64,000 nt of DNA, taken from assembly GCF_008386495.1 (NCBI RefSeq), contig NZ_VTHJ01000031.1:35695-99694 (forward strand), in the 5' to 3' direction. The notes under the pieces are model-generated. The model had not been told where the DNA came from. It saw only the letters and a list, made by a program, of their open reading frames with translations, and made no database searches. The stretch comes from Streptomyces tailanensis (lineage in GTDB: Bacteria > Actinomycetota > Actinomycetes > Streptomycetales > Streptomycetaceae). A program made the position numbers and the translations under genes. This document shows positions 17,639 to 25,827 of this stretch, piece after piece. Numbering within the stretch: position 1 is the stretch's first letter; every line of letters starts with the position of its first letter.

Positions 17639-17962
17639 TCACCCGACCTTGCGCAGCTCCCCGTCACCGAAGACCGCCACCATGACAAGGCTCCCGCCCA
17701 GCGCCTCTACGTACCGCGCCACGACATCCGTGCCGGAGACCTGGCCGCTCTCGATCTGCGAGGCCCTCCCCTTGCTCACCCCCATTCGCTCAGCCACCTG
17801 AGCCTGGGTGAAGCCGCGTTCCTGGCGCATGTCGACCAACCGCCAGGCGCGGGCCTCGGCGAGCAAGCGCTGGGTGTATTCGATGAACGCCTCCCGGCCG
17901 CCGGACAACTCCTCCGCCCGCTCCTGATGCCCGCTCGCCGACCACGCGACGTGTCCGTTCAG
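17639..17962 (-). CDS. XRE-family antitoxin-like DNA-binding protein (orphan)
   Basis: About 107 residues from the probable CTG start at 17962 (AGGGG eight bases upstream); a longer frame back to 18070 exists but overlaps a toxin remnant. The N-terminal helix EYTQRLLAEARAWRLVDMR leads to a textbook HTH, ERGFTQAQVAERMGVSKGRA, then SQIESGQVSGTDVVARYVEA and a beta-rich tail GGSLVMVAVFGDGELRKV. This architecture is that of antitoxins paired with RelE/HigB-type toxins. Directly upstream, in another frame, lies only a short toxin-like fragment (17979-18050), so the antitoxin seems to have lost its partner. The start codon is uncertain. Confidence 0.7.
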   Translation of the reverse strand: MNGHVAWSASGHQERAEELSGGREAFIEYTQRLLAEARAWRLVDMRQERGFTQAQVAERMGVSKGRASQIESGQVSGTDVVARYVEALGGSLVMVAVFGDGELRKVG

Positions 17963-17978
17963 TTTCCCAACCCCTCTG

Positions 17979-18050
17979 ACGCACCTCGCTCCGGCCGGAG
18001 GACCCGGGACGCAGCTCCTTGAGGTTGGGCAAAGCCGATCCCCGAGCAAG
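17979..18050 (-). pseudogene. Fragment of a RelE/HigB-type toxin
   Basis: On the minus strand one frame reads LARGSALPNLKELRPGSSGR-SEVR. The block LKELRPGSSGRSEVR matches the conserved core of Gp49/HigB-like toxins (family knowledge, by eye). Nothing before or after it in that frame continues the toxin. It lies just upstream of the antitoxin-like gene, which is the usual toxin position. Confidence 0.5.
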
Positions 18051-18091
18051 CGGGATCCTGCGGACTTCACCCGTACGAGGCCGCGCGAGCC

Positions 18092-18433
18092 TCACTCCGG
18101 CGGCAGGTTCGCCACCGCCAGCGCCGCTGCCTCCTCCGGTGTCGCGCCCTCGCCCAGGAGCTCGGCGTAACCCGATGCGTAGACCCTGTACGGCGGGGCG
18201 CCCGCGAGGATGAACGGCAGGTCGTCTCGGCCCGAGGGATCCCACGGCGGGGCGCTGCGCAAGAAGTGCAGGGTGCCGTGAGTCGGGAACGGATAGAGCG
18301 CGCGCAGGCGGGGCTCGGCGTGCGCGGCCTCAGCGATGGGCAGCAGTGAGGCGGTGTCGTAGTGGCCGCGGGTGCCCGGTCTGCGTTCCAGGAGCCACTG
18401 CCAGGCGGTCGGGATGTCGGGGGCTTCGGACAT
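18092..18433 (-). CDS. DUF6193-like small protein
   Basis: A 113-residue acidic cytoplasmic protein, starting SEAPDIPTAWQWLLERRPG, with a central GTLHFLRSAPPWDPSGRDDL and a C-terminal helix EGATPEEAAALAVANLP. I associate this pattern with the DUF6193 family of actinobacterial proteins, whose function is not known. No signal peptide, membrane segment or catalytic motif is visible. It lies upstream of the orphan antitoxin on the same strand, but the toxin fragment separates them, so co-function is not implied. The ATG at 18433 is the natural start. Confidence 0.65.
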   Translation of the reverse strand: MSEAPDIPTAWQWLLERRPGTRGHYDTASLLPIAEAAHAEPRLRALYPFPTHGTLHFLRSAPPWDPSGRDDLPFILAGAPPYRVYASGYAELLGEGATPEEAAALAVANLPPE

Positions 18434-18492
18434 GGGTCCATCCTGAGGGCCGGCTCATCACGATCTGGTCTCAGGGGCTTGATTAACCCCCG

Positions 18493-18539
18493 TGTAATCG
18501 ATTCCAATCCTCCGTACACGTCGATGTAATCGATTCCAA
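18493..18539. promoter_or_regulatory. Tandem RbsR operators upstream of rbsR
   Basis: TGTAATCGATTCCAA occurs twice exactly (18493-18507 and 18525-18539), 32 bp apart or about three helical turns, and a third partial CAATCGAT follows at 18541. The core AATCGATT is palindromic, as expected for a LacI-family repressor. This suggests that RbsR represses its own operon. Confidence 0.75.
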
Positions 18540-18596
18540 GCAATCGATCACGTCGTCCTACGAGTCCTACAAGTTCCACGAGGAGGTGGAGCGGCG

Positions 18597-19634
18597 ATGG
18601 CGAGCATCAAGGATGTCGCCGCCGAGGCGGGGGTTTCCGCTGCCACGGTGTCGCGTGTCCTGAACGACCATCCGTCGGTCAGTGCGGAGGCTCGCGCGCG
18701 CGTGATGACCGCCGTGGCAGCGCTGGGGTATCGGCCCAACGCCGTCGCCCGCTCCCTGCGTACCGACCAGACCCACACCTTCGGGCTGGTGATCAGCGAC
18801 GTCATGAACCCGTACTTCACGGAGCTGGCGCGGTCCGTGGAGGAGGAGGCGCGGGCGCTCGGGTACAGCGTGATCATCGGGAACGCCGATGAGCGGCCGG
18901 ATCTTCAGGATCATCATGTGCGGAATCTGCTGGACCGGCGGATCGATGGGCTTCTTGTGTCGCCCACTGACGGTGGGTCGCCGTTGATGTTGGACGCCGC
19001 TCGGGGCGGGACCCCGATGGTGTTCGTGGACCGGTGGATTCCGGGCGTCGACGTGCCTGTCGTGCGGGCGGACGGGCGGGGTGCCGTACGGGATCTCGTG
19101 GCGCATCTGCACGGGCTCGGGCACCGGCGGCTCGCGATCATCGCGGGGCCCGCCGCCACCACGACCGGCAGTGAGCGTGTCGAGGCCTTCCGGGCGGCCC
19201 TCGCCGAGTACGGGATCCCCCTCCCGGACGCCTACACAGGGCAGGGCGATTTCCAGGCCGAGAGCGGGCGTCGGGTGACCGAAGGGTTCCTCGACCTGGC
19301 CGAGCCGCCCGAGGTCGTGTTCGCGGCCGACAACCTGATGGCGCTGGGTGCGCTGGACGCCATCCGCGCGCGTGGGATGCGTGTTCCGGACGACATCGCG
19401 CTGGCCGCGTTCGACGACATCCCCTGGTTCGTGCACACCGATCCGCCGATCACCGCGATCGCCCAGCCGACCGGTGAGCTGGGGCGGGCCGCCGTACGGG
19501 CGCTCGTCGACCGTATCGAGGGGCGGCCCCCGCAGTCCGTCACCCTCCCCGCCCGTCTCGTCGTACGCCGCTCGTGCGGCGAGAACCCGGCTTCCTCAGA
19601 GCCGTCCCCCGTAACGAACAGGAGCCATTCGTGA
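18597..19634 (+). CDS. rbsR: LacI-family repressor of the ribose operon
   Basis: A 345-residue LacI regulator. Residues 1-50 contain MASIKDVAAEAGVSAATVSR and VLNDHPSVSAEARARV, then the hinge helix RPNAVARSLRT. The rest is a periplasmic-binding-protein fold (TFGLVISDVMNPYFTELARS, RIDGLLVSPTDGG, HGLGHRRLAIIAGP, AADNLMALGALDA, AAFDDIPWFVHTDPPIT). It heads the ribose operon and its stop overlaps the rbsA start (GTGA). Tandem palindromic sites upstream make autoregulation likely. By family logic ribose or a derivative should be the inducer; that is inferred from the neighbours. Confidence 0.9.
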   Translation: MASIKDVAAEAGVSAATVSRVLNDHPSVSAEARARVMTAVAALGYRPNAVARSLRTDQTHTFGLVISDVMNPYFTELARSVEEEARALGYSVIIGNADERPDLQDHHVRNLLDRRIDGLLVSPTDGGSPLMLDAARGGTPMVFVDRWIPGVDVPVVRADGRGAVRDLVAHLHGLGHRRLAIIAGPAATTTGSERVEAFRAALAEYGIPLPDAYTGQGDFQAESGRRVTEGFLDLAEPPEVVFAADNLMALGALDAIRARGMRVPDDIALAAFDDIPWFVHTDPPITAIAQPTGELGRAAVRALVDRIEGRPPQSVTLPARLVVRRSCGENPASSEPSPVTNRSHS

Positions 19635-21160
19635 GCGATCCGGGCGAGTTGCTGCGCATCGAAGGCATACGGAAGACCTTCCCCGGTGTGGTCGCGCTGG
19701 ACGGCGTCGACTTCGATCTGCGCCGGGGCGAAGTGCACGTATTGCTCGGTGAGAACGGCGCGGGCAAGAGCACCCTCATCAAGATGCTCTCCGGTGCCTA
19801 TCGACCCGATGCCGGGCGCGTCTTCGTCGACGGCCGGGAAGTGACCATCCATGGGGCGCAGGACTCCGAGCGTCTCGGGATCGCCACCATCTACCAGGAG
19901 TTCAACCTCGTCCCCGATTTGACGGTCGCCGAGAACATCTTCCTCGGGCGGCAGCCGCGTCGCTTCGGGATGATCGACGGGAAGCGGATGGAGGCCGAGG
20001 CCGCCGAACTCCTCGAACGCGTCGGCGTCAACGTGTCTCCACGCGCGCGTGTGCGTGAACTCGGCATCGCCCGGCTTCAGATGGTCGAGATCGCCAAGGC
20101 ACTGAGCCTCCACGCGCGCGTGCTCATCATGGACGAGCCGACCGCCGTACTGACGACCGAGGAGGTCGAGAAGCTCTTCGCGATCGTGCGCCGGCTGCGC
20201 GAGGACGGCGTCGGGATCGTCTTCATCACCCATCATCTGGAGGAGATCGCCGCCCTGGGGGATCGGGTCACCGTGATCCGGGACGGGAAGAGTGTCGGGC
20301 AGGTGCCCGCCGCCACGCCCGAGGACGAGCTCGTACGGCTCATGGTGGGGCGGTCGATCGAGCAGCAGTACCCGCGGCAGCAGCCCGACGCCGGGGAGGC
20401 GTTGCTCGTCGTCGAGGGGCTCACCAGGGACGGTGTCTTCCATGATGTGAGCTTCGAGGTGCGGGCCGGTGAGGTCGTCGGTATCGCGGGGCTCGTCGGG
20501 GCCGGTCGTACGGAGGTCGTGCGGGCCGTGTTCGGCGCCGATCCGTACGACAAGGGGGCCGTGAAGGTCGCCGGCGCCCCGGTCCGCAAGGACGACGTCA
20601 ACGCGGCGATGGCGGCCGGGATCGGGCTCGTCCCCGAGGACCGCAAGGGCCAGGGGCTGGTGCTGGACGCGTCCGTCGAGGAGAACCTCGGCCTGGTCAC
20701 CCTGCGGGGCGCCACCAAGGGCGGGTTCGTGGACCTCAGGGGGCAGCGGGCCGACGCGGCCCGGGTCGCCGAACAACTCGGGGTCCGCATGGCCGGGCTG
20801 CACCAGCATGTGCGCACCCTCTCCGGCGGCAACCAGCAGAAGGTCGTCATCGGCAAGTGGCTGCTCGCGGACACCAAGGTGCTGATCCTCGACGAGCCGA
20901 CGCGCGGCATCGACGTCGGCGCGAAGGTCGAGATCTACGAGCTGATCAACGAACTCACGGCTCAGGGCGCCGCCGTGCTCATGATCTCCAGCGATCTGCC
21001 CGAGGTGCTCGGCATGAGCGACCGGGTCCTGGTCATGGCCCAGGGGCGGATCGCGGGCGAGCTGCCCGCCGCCGAGGCCACCCAGGACGCCGTGATGGCG
21101 CTCGCCGTATCCAACCCCACCACCCTCACCAGTGAAACGGAGGCCTCCCGTGGCCGCTGA
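19631..21160 (+). CDS. rbsA: Ribose ABC transporter, double ATP-binding protein RbsA
   Basis: A 509-residue tandem ABC ATPase. The first half has Walker A LLGENGAGKSTLIKMLSGAY (near 40) and Walker B HARVLIMDEPTAVLT. The second half has a degenerate P-loop region GIAGLVGAGRTEVVRAVFGA, signature LSGGNQQKVVIGKWL and Walker B KVLILDEPTRGIDVGAKVEI. This duplicated layout, with an altered second site, is the mark of RbsA/MglA sugar importers. GTG 19631 overlaps the rbsR stop and has CAGGAG upstream. Its end overlaps the next gene by 11 bases, so the three proteins are translationally coupled. Confidence 0.93.
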   Translation: MSDPGELLRIEGIRKTFPGVVALDGVDFDLRRGEVHVLLGENGAGKSTLIKMLSGAYRPDAGRVFVDGREVTIHGAQDSERLGIATIYQEFNLVPDLTVAENIFLGRQPRRFGMIDGKRMEAEAAELLERVGVNVSPRARVRELGIARLQMVEIAKALSLHARVLIMDEPTAVLTTEEVEKLFAIVRRLREDGVGIVFITHHLEEIAALGDRVTVIRDGKSVGQVPAATPEDELVRLMVGRSIEQQYPRQQPDAGEALLVVEGLTRDGVFHDVSFEVRAGEVVGIAGLVGAGRTEVVRAVFGADPYDKGAVKVAGAPVRKDDVNAAMAAGIGLVPEDRKGQGLVLDASVEENLGLVTLRGATKGGFVDLRGQRADAARVAEQLGVRMAGLHQHVRTLSGGNQQKVVIGKWLLADTKVLILDEPTRGIDVGAKVEIYELINELTAQGAAVLMISSDLPEVLGMSDRVLVMAQGRIAGELPAAEATQDAVMALAVSNPTTLTSETEASRGR

Positions 21161-23102
21161 CACGCTCAAGAGCACTGCGGGCGCGAGTGGCGCCTCGGGG
21201 CTTCGCCGGCTCCTGCTCGACAACGGGGCGCTCACCGCGCTCATCGTCCTTCTCGTCGCCATGTCGGCCCTGTCGGGCGACTTCCTGACGGCCGACAACC
21301 TGCTGAACGTCGGCGTCCAGGCGGCCGTGACCGCCATCCTCGCCTTCGGCGTCACCTTCGTGATCGTCTCGGCGGGCATCGACCTGTCGGTCGGCTCGGT
21401 GGCGGCCCTGTCGGCCACCGTGCTGGCCTGGAGCGCCACTTCGGAGGGCGTTCCGGTCTGGATAGCCGTGATCCTCGCGGTCGTCACCGGTCTCGCGTGC
21501 GGTCTCGTCAACGGCTTCCTCATCTCGTACGGGAAGCTCCCGCCGTTCATCGCGACGCTGGCCATGCTGTCGGTGGGCCGGGGTCTGTCGCTGGTGATCT
21601 CGCAGGGCAGCCCGATCGCGTTCCCGGACTCGGTGTCGCACCTCGGTGACACGCTGGGCGGCTGGCTGCCGGTGCCGGTTCTGGTGATGGTCGTCATGGG
21701 GATCGTGACGGCCGTGATCCTCGGGCGTACGTACATCGGTCGGGCCATGTACGCGATCGGCGGCAACGAGGAGGCGGCCCGGCTGTCCGGTCTGCGGGTG
21801 AAGCGGCAGAAGCTCGCGATCTACGCGCTGTCCGGGCTGTTCGCCGCCGCCGCGGGCATCGTGCTCGCCTCCCGCCTCTCCTCCGCGCAGCCGCAGGCCG
21901 CGCAGGGCTACGAGCTCGACGCGATCGCCGCGGTCGTCATCGGCGGCGCCTCGCTGGCCGGCGGTACGGGCAAGGCCTCGGGGACGCTGATCGGCGCGCT
22001 GATCCTCGCGGTGCTGCGCAATGGGCTCAATCTGCTGTCCGTGTCGGCGTTCTGGCAGCAGGTCGTCATCGGTGTCGTCATCGCGCTGGCCGTGCTGCTC
22101 GACACCGTGCGCAGGAAGGCGGGGGCGACGCCGGTTCCGGCCGGTGCCGGTGGCTCCGGGGACCGGCGCAAGCAGGCGGCGACGTATGTGCTGGCCGCGG
22201 TGGTCGCGGCGGCGGTCGTGGGCGCGACCTCCTTCCTGCACAGCGGTTCGTCGGCGGCGAAGAGCCAGAAGATCGGGCTGTCGCTGTCCACCCTCAACAA
22301 CCCCTTCTTCGTGCAGATCCGCGCCGGCGCGCGGGACGAGGCGAAGAAGCTGGGCGTGGACCTGTCCGTCACCGACGCGCAGAACGACGCCTCGCAGCAG
22401 GCCAACCAGCTGCAGAACTTCACCAGCGAGGGCCTCGGCACGATCATCGTCAACCCGGTGGACTCCGACGCGGTGACCCCGGCTGCCAAGGCCGTGAACA
22501 AGGCGGACATCCCGCTGGTAGCCGTCGACCGCGCGGTCAACGGCGCGAACACCGCCGCGCTCGTCGCCTCCGACAACGTCAGCGGCGGCGAACTCGCCGC
22601 CGAGGCGCTCGCCGAGAAGCTGGGCGGCAAGGGCGAGATCGTCATCCTCCAGGGCCAGGCGGGCACCTCCGCCAGCCGTGAGCGCGGCGCCGGCTTCGCC
22701 GAGGGCCTGAAGGCCTACCCGGGCATCAAGGTCCTCGCCAAGCAGCCCGCCGACTGGGACCGCACCAAGGGCCTCGACGTGATGACGAACCTCCTCCAGG
22801 CCAACCCCGACATCGACGGCGTCTTCGCCGAGAACGACGAGATGGCCCTCGGCGCGATCAAGGCGCTGGGCTCCAAGGCCGGCAAGTCCGTCCAGGTCAT
22901 CGGTTTCGACGGCACCGCCGACGGTCTGAAGGCCGTCGAGGGCGGCACGCTGTATGCCTCGGTCGCGCAGCAGCCGGCGGAACTCGGCCGCATCGCCGTG
23001 CGCAACGCGGTGAAGGCCGCCGAGGGTGAGAAAGTCGAGAAGTCGGTGATGGTGCCGGTGAAGGTGGTCACGGCGGAGAACGTGGACGAGTTCAGCGGCT
23101 GA
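21150..23102 (+). CDS. rbsCB: Fused ribose permease and ribose-binding protein (RbsC-RbsB)
   Basis: A 650-residue natural fusion. Residues 1-320 are the RbsC permease with several membrane helices (ALTALIVLLVAMSALSG, GVTFVIVSAGIDLSVGSVAA, GLACGLVNGFLISYGKLPPF, AIAAVVIGGASLAGGTGKAS). A linker with AGGSGDRRKQAATYV leads to one more helix, VLAAVVAAAVVGATSFLHSG. Residues ~375-650 are the binding protein: KIGLSLSTLNNPFFVQIRAG, VNPVDSDAVTPAAKAVN, GVFAENDEMALGAI, VQVIGFDGTADGLKA. The sugar-binding domain is therefore tethered outside the membrane instead of being a lipoprotein. GTG 21150 is preceded by CGGAGG. Confidence 0.92.
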   Translation: MAADTLKSTAGASGASGLRRLLLDNGALTALIVLLVAMSALSGDFLTADNLLNVGVQAAVTAILAFGVTFVIVSAGIDLSVGSVAALSATVLAWSATSEGVPVWIAVILAVVTGLACGLVNGFLISYGKLPPFIATLAMLSVGRGLSLVISQGSPIAFPDSVSHLGDTLGGWLPVPVLVMVVMGIVTAVILGRTYIGRAMYAIGGNEEAARLSGLRVKRQKLAIYALSGLFAAAAGIVLASRLSSAQPQAAQGYELDAIAAVVIGGASLAGGTGKASGTLIGALILAVLRNGLNLLSVSAFWQQVVIGVVIALAVLLDTVRRKAGATPVPAGAGGSGDRRKQAATYVLAAVVAAAVVGATSFLHSGSSAAKSQKIGLSLSTLNNPFFVQIRAGARDEAKKLGVDLSVTDAQNDASQQANQLQNFTSEGLGTIIVNPVDSDAVTPAAKAVNKADIPLVAVDRAVNGANTAALVASDNVSGGELAAEALAEKLGGKGEIVILQGQAGTSASRERGAGFAEGLKAYPGIKVLAKQPADWDRTKGLDVMTNLLQANPDIDGVFAENDEMALGAIKALGSKAGKSVQVIGFDGTADGLKAVEGGTLYASVAQQPAELGRIAVRNAVKAAEGEKVEKSVMVPVKVVTAENVDEFSG

Positions 23103-23166
23103 CGACCGACCGGCTCCAACACCTTCAATCGACCGGCTCCAATTCACCTGCACAGGGAGATGTTTC

Positions 23167-24066
23167 ATGTACGACTACGACCTCCTGGTCGTGGGATCGG
23201 CCAACGCCGACCTGGTGATCGGTGTCGAGCGGCGGCCGGGGGCCGGGGAGACCGTGCTCGGCTCCGACCTGGCCGTCCACCCGGGCGGCAAGGGTGCCAA
23301 CCAGGCCGTCGCGGCGGCCCGACTGGGTGCCCGTACGGCCCTGTTGGCCCGGGTCGGCGACGACGGCAACGGGCGGTTGCTGCTCGACTCGCTGGGGGAT
23401 GCCGGGGTCGAGACGGCGGGTGTGCTGGTCGGCGGGGCACCCACCGGGGTCGCGCTGATCACGGTGGACCCGTCCGGGGACAACAGCATCGTGGTGTCGC
23501 CCGGCGCCAACGGGAAGCTGACCCCCGAGGACGTCCGGGCCGCCGACGCGCTCCTGCGGGCCTCCCGGGTGGTCTCGGCGCAGTTGGAGATCCCGTTGGA
23601 GACGGTCGTGGAGGTCGTACGGCGGCTGCCGGAGGGAACGCGGTTCGTGCTGAACCCGTCGCCGCCGCGGGAGTTGCCCGAGGAGGTGCTGGCCGCCTGT
23701 GATCCGCTGATCGTCAACGAGCACGAGGCGCGGGTCATCGTCGGGGGTGAACTGGAGGGTTCGCCAGAGGACTGGGCGCGGGCGCTGCTGGCGCGCGGGC
23801 CGCGTTCGGTGGTCGTCACGCTGGGGGCGGAGGGGGCGCTCGTCGCGACCGCCGAGGACAGTGCGCGGGTGGCCGCCGTGAAGGTGGAGGCCGTGGACAC
23901 CACGGGGGCCGGGGACGCGTTCACCGCCGCGCTGGCGTGGAAGCTGGGCGCGGGCGCGAAGCCCGCCGAGGCCGCCGCGTACGCGGCCCGGGTCGGGGCC
24001 GCCGCCGTCACGAAGGCCGGGGCTCAGGTGTCCTTCCCGACCGCGGAGGAGGTCGAGGCACTGTGA
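23167..24066 (+). CDS. rbsK: Ribokinase
   Basis: A 299-residue PfkB-family kinase that phosphorylates ribose at C5 after import. It starts MYDYDLLVVGSANADLVIGV, with the substrate motif HPGGKGANQAVAAARLG near residue 40, and the PfkB ATP/anion-hole signature VDTTGAGDAFTAALAWKLG near 245 with the catalytic Asp. VVTLGAEGALVAT lies between. It follows rbsCB by 64 bp, with AGGGAGA before the ATG, and its stop overlaps the rbsD GTG, so transport and phosphorylation are co-expressed. Confidence 0.93.
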   Translation: MYDYDLLVVGSANADLVIGVERRPGAGETVLGSDLAVHPGGKGANQAVAAARLGARTALLARVGDDGNGRLLLDSLGDAGVETAGVLVGGAPTGVALITVDPSGDNSIVVSPGANGKLTPEDVRAADALLRASRVVSAQLEIPLETVVEVVRRLPEGTRFVLNPSPPRELPEEVLAACDPLIVNEHEARVIVGGELEGSPEDWARALLARGPRSVVVTLGAEGALVATAEDSARVAAVKVEAVDTTGAGDAFTAALAWKLGAGAKPAEAAAYAARVGAAAVTKAGAQVSFPTAEEVEAL

Positions 24067-24452
24067 AGCGGGCCGGGATCCTCAACCGCCATCTGTCGGG
24101 TGCCCTCGCCGAGTTGGGCCATGGGCACGAGGTGCTGGTGTGCGACGCAGGCATGCCCGTACCGGAGGGGCCGCGTGTGGTGGACCTCGCGTTCCGGGCC
24201 GGGGTGCCGTCGTTCGCCGAGGTGCTGGACGGGCTGCTCGACGAGCTCGTGGTCGAGGGCGCGACCGCCGCGTACGAGGTCCGCGAGGCGAACCTGGACG
24301 CGGCGGCTCTGCTGGAGGGACGGTTCTCCGAGCTGGAGTTGGTCTCCCACGAGAAGCTGAAGGAGCTGTCGGCGGGCGCGCGGCTGGTCGTACGGACGGG
24401 GGAGGCGCGGCCGTACGCGAATGTGCTGTTGCGCTGCGGGGTTTTCTTCTGA
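24063..24452 (+). CDS. rbsD: D-ribose pyranase
   Basis: A 129-residue RbsD protein, interconverting ribose ring forms so that ribokinase gets furanose. It shows MKRAGILNRHLSGALAELGH with the catalytic His in NRHLS, CDAGMPVPEGPRVVDLAF, and the C-terminal RTGEARPYANVLLRCGVFF. GTG 24063 overlaps the rbsK stop by four bases. It is the last gene of the ribose operon, and a strong terminator follows within 50 bp. Confidence 0.93.
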   Translation: MKRAGILNRHLSGALAELGHGHEVLVCDAGMPVPEGPRVVDLAFRAGVPSFAEVLDGLLDELVVEGATAAYEVREANLDAAALLEGRFSELELVSHEKLKELSAGARLVVRTGEARPYANVLLRCGVFF

Positions 24453-24494
24453 GCAGTTCTGAGCCGTGTGAGCAGGGTGTCCCGACATGCTTCG

Positions 24495-24523
24495 AGGGGC
24501 CCGGTCCAGTGGACCGGGCCCCT
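24495..24523 (+). terminator. Terminator of the ribose operon
   Basis: A perfect 14-bp inverted repeat AGGGGCCCGGTCCA (24495-24508) / TGGACCGGGCCCCT (24510-24523), 43 bases after rbsD. Confidence 0.85.
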
Positions 24524-24673
24524 CGGCTTTCCCCTCCGTATCAGAACCCCCGCGATCCCCCCAGATCCCCCTCCGAGAAGTCCCGATGCCAAGTACGACC
24601 GACGGGTCGGGGGAAGGGTTGCACGGCGTCCGGAGAATTTTTCCGGTCAGGTTCTCGGGCACGTTCTGGTTAT

Positions 24674-24745
24674 GTCCCGATCATGTCACTTCACACGCTT
24701 GTGCGTTGCGGCTGCAACGCGTTGCGGGAGAGCATGTTCGGGACG
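24674..24745. promoter_or_regulatory. Promoter region of the type VII operon with dyad symmetry
   Basis: The 24524-24748 spacer holds a dyad GCGTTGC-ggct-GCAACGC (24703-24720), flanked by GTCCCGA (24674-24680) and its complement TCGGGAC (24739-24745). No clear -35/-10 pair stands out. A role as operator for the secretion genes is inferred from position only. Confidence 0.4.
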
Positions 24746-24748
24746 TAG

Positions 24749-25111
24749 GTGACCCAGACAGACGGGGGTGGACACGACGTGAAGTTCGACATGGGGTCGA
24801 CGACTCTGGCGGACCTCGGGAAGAGCACGGTCGGGTCGAGTGACGACCTGGGAACGCTGATCCAGTTGCTGATCAGCGCGGCGGAGCCGCTGGAGGGCAA
24901 GTTCAACGGATCGGGCAAGGTCGCGTTCGACTCGTTCAAGAACCGCGCGGACGAGATCACCGCCGACCTGAACGGCTCGCTCGCCGCGATCCTGGGCGGT
25001 CAGTCGGGCATGGACAACGCGTTCGGCACCGGTGACATCGAGTCCCAGGACAACGCCAACCAGAACATGGGCCTGGCCAACTTCGACGCGGCCCGCTTCG
25101 GCGCCCGATAA
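24749..25111 (+). CDS. WXG100-like ESX secreted protein (first of pair)
   Basis: A 120-residue, mostly helical protein without a signal peptide. A long helix SSDDLGTLIQLLISAAEPLE leads to a turn KFNGSGK where the WXG motif would be, then a second helix AFDSFKNRADEITADLNGSL and a flexible tail rich in Asn, Gly and Ala. Size, helix-turn-helix hairpin shape and position before the second Esx gene, EccD and EccC mark it as a type VII secretion substrate or chaperone partner. The Trp of WXG is replaced by Phe-Asn. The GTG start at 24749 is the best available; GTG 24779 is an alternative. Confidence 0.75.
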   Translation: MTQTDGGGHDVKFDMGSTTLADLGKSTVGSSDDLGTLIQLLISAAEPLEGKFNGSGKVAFDSFKNRADEITADLNGSLAAILGGQSGMDNAFGTGDIESQDNANQNMGLANFDAARFGAR

Positions 25112-25131
25112 GCAGCTAAGGGGGATTCACC

Positions 25132-25443
25132 ATGGGTCAGAACCAGGACCGCCGTTCGTACGACACCGGCGCCTCGGGTGAGGTGCAGACCGCGCTCGGC
25201 ACGATCGTGGGCCAGTTGGAGCGGGTGCTCGGCGACCGCGACGCCGCCGTCAAGGCCGCGATGACCGACTTCCAGGCCGACGGTGTCTCGGACGAGTACC
25301 ACGGCAAGGAAGAGCGCTGGAAGAAGGCCGCGAACGAGGTCCGCGAGATCATCCGCCTGGTGCGCACCACGCTGGAGCAGAACGACGGCACCGCCCAGGC
25401 CACCCAGGCCAAGGCCCGCGCGGCGGTCGACCAGATCGGCTGA
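25132..25443 (+). CDS. WXG100-like ESX secreted protein (second of pair)
   Basis: A 103-residue helical-hairpin protein. Helix 1 is TALGTIVGQLERVLGDRDAA, the turn carries DEYHGKEERW, and helix 2 is KKAANEVREIIRLVRTTLEQ. Esx pairs usually form a heterodimer exported by EccC; this protein should pair with the 120-residue product just upstream (20 bp apart). GGGGGA precedes the ATG. It has no classical WXG and no obvious C-terminal YxxxD/E signal, so the export signal may lie on the partner or be divergent. Confidence 0.78.
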   Translation: MGQNQDRRSYDTGASGEVQTALGTIVGQLERVLGDRDAAVKAAMTDFQADGVSDEYHGKEERWKKAANEVREIIRLVRTTLEQNDGTAQATQAKARAAVDQIG

Positions 25444-25493
25444 CGGGCAGGTAGTCCGGGGGTGTTCACGGAAGTGGTAGGGGTCCCGTAGCC

Positions 25494-25811
25494 ATGGCAG
25501 CGCAGGATTACGACAGCCAGTTGCTGGAGTCGGTGTCGGTGCGGCGCCGGCGGCTGCGGGACGCCCTGCTGTTCGGGGCCGGGCGGCAGCGGCGTTCGGT
25601 CGACGAACGGATCGGGAAGATGTTCGCCGGGATCGTGATCGCGGCGGTGTTGTGCGCGGGGTGTGTGGGGTGGTCTTTCGTGTCGAACCGCATCATCGGC
25701 AAGAGCCCGTACGGGGGTTCCGTGCAGCCCTCCGGCACGCCTTCCCCGACGTTTTCCACAACCCCTTCTCCGACGTTTTCCACAGCCCCGACCAGCAATT
25801 CTTCCCGGTGA
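25494..25811 (+). CDS. Small single-pass membrane protein of the type VII locus
   Basis: A 105-residue protein of unknown function. Basic N-terminal third (VRRRRLRDALLFGAGRQRRS), one membrane helix around 43-62 (MFAGIVIAAVLCAGCVGWSF), and an extracytoplasmic tail rich in Pro, Ser and Thr with the repeat PSPTFST twice. It lies between the Esx pair and eccD, with short gaps, so it belongs to the same operon. It may be an accessory or anchoring subunit; it does not resemble EccB or EccE at a glance. Confidence 0.7.
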   Translation: MAAQDYDSQLLESVSVRRRRLRDALLFGAGRQRRSVDERIGKMFAGIVIAAVLCAGCVGWSFVSNRIIGKSPYGGSVQPSGTPSPTFSTTPSPTFSTAPTSNSSR

Positions 25812-25827
25812 TAGGTTCGATCGCGTG

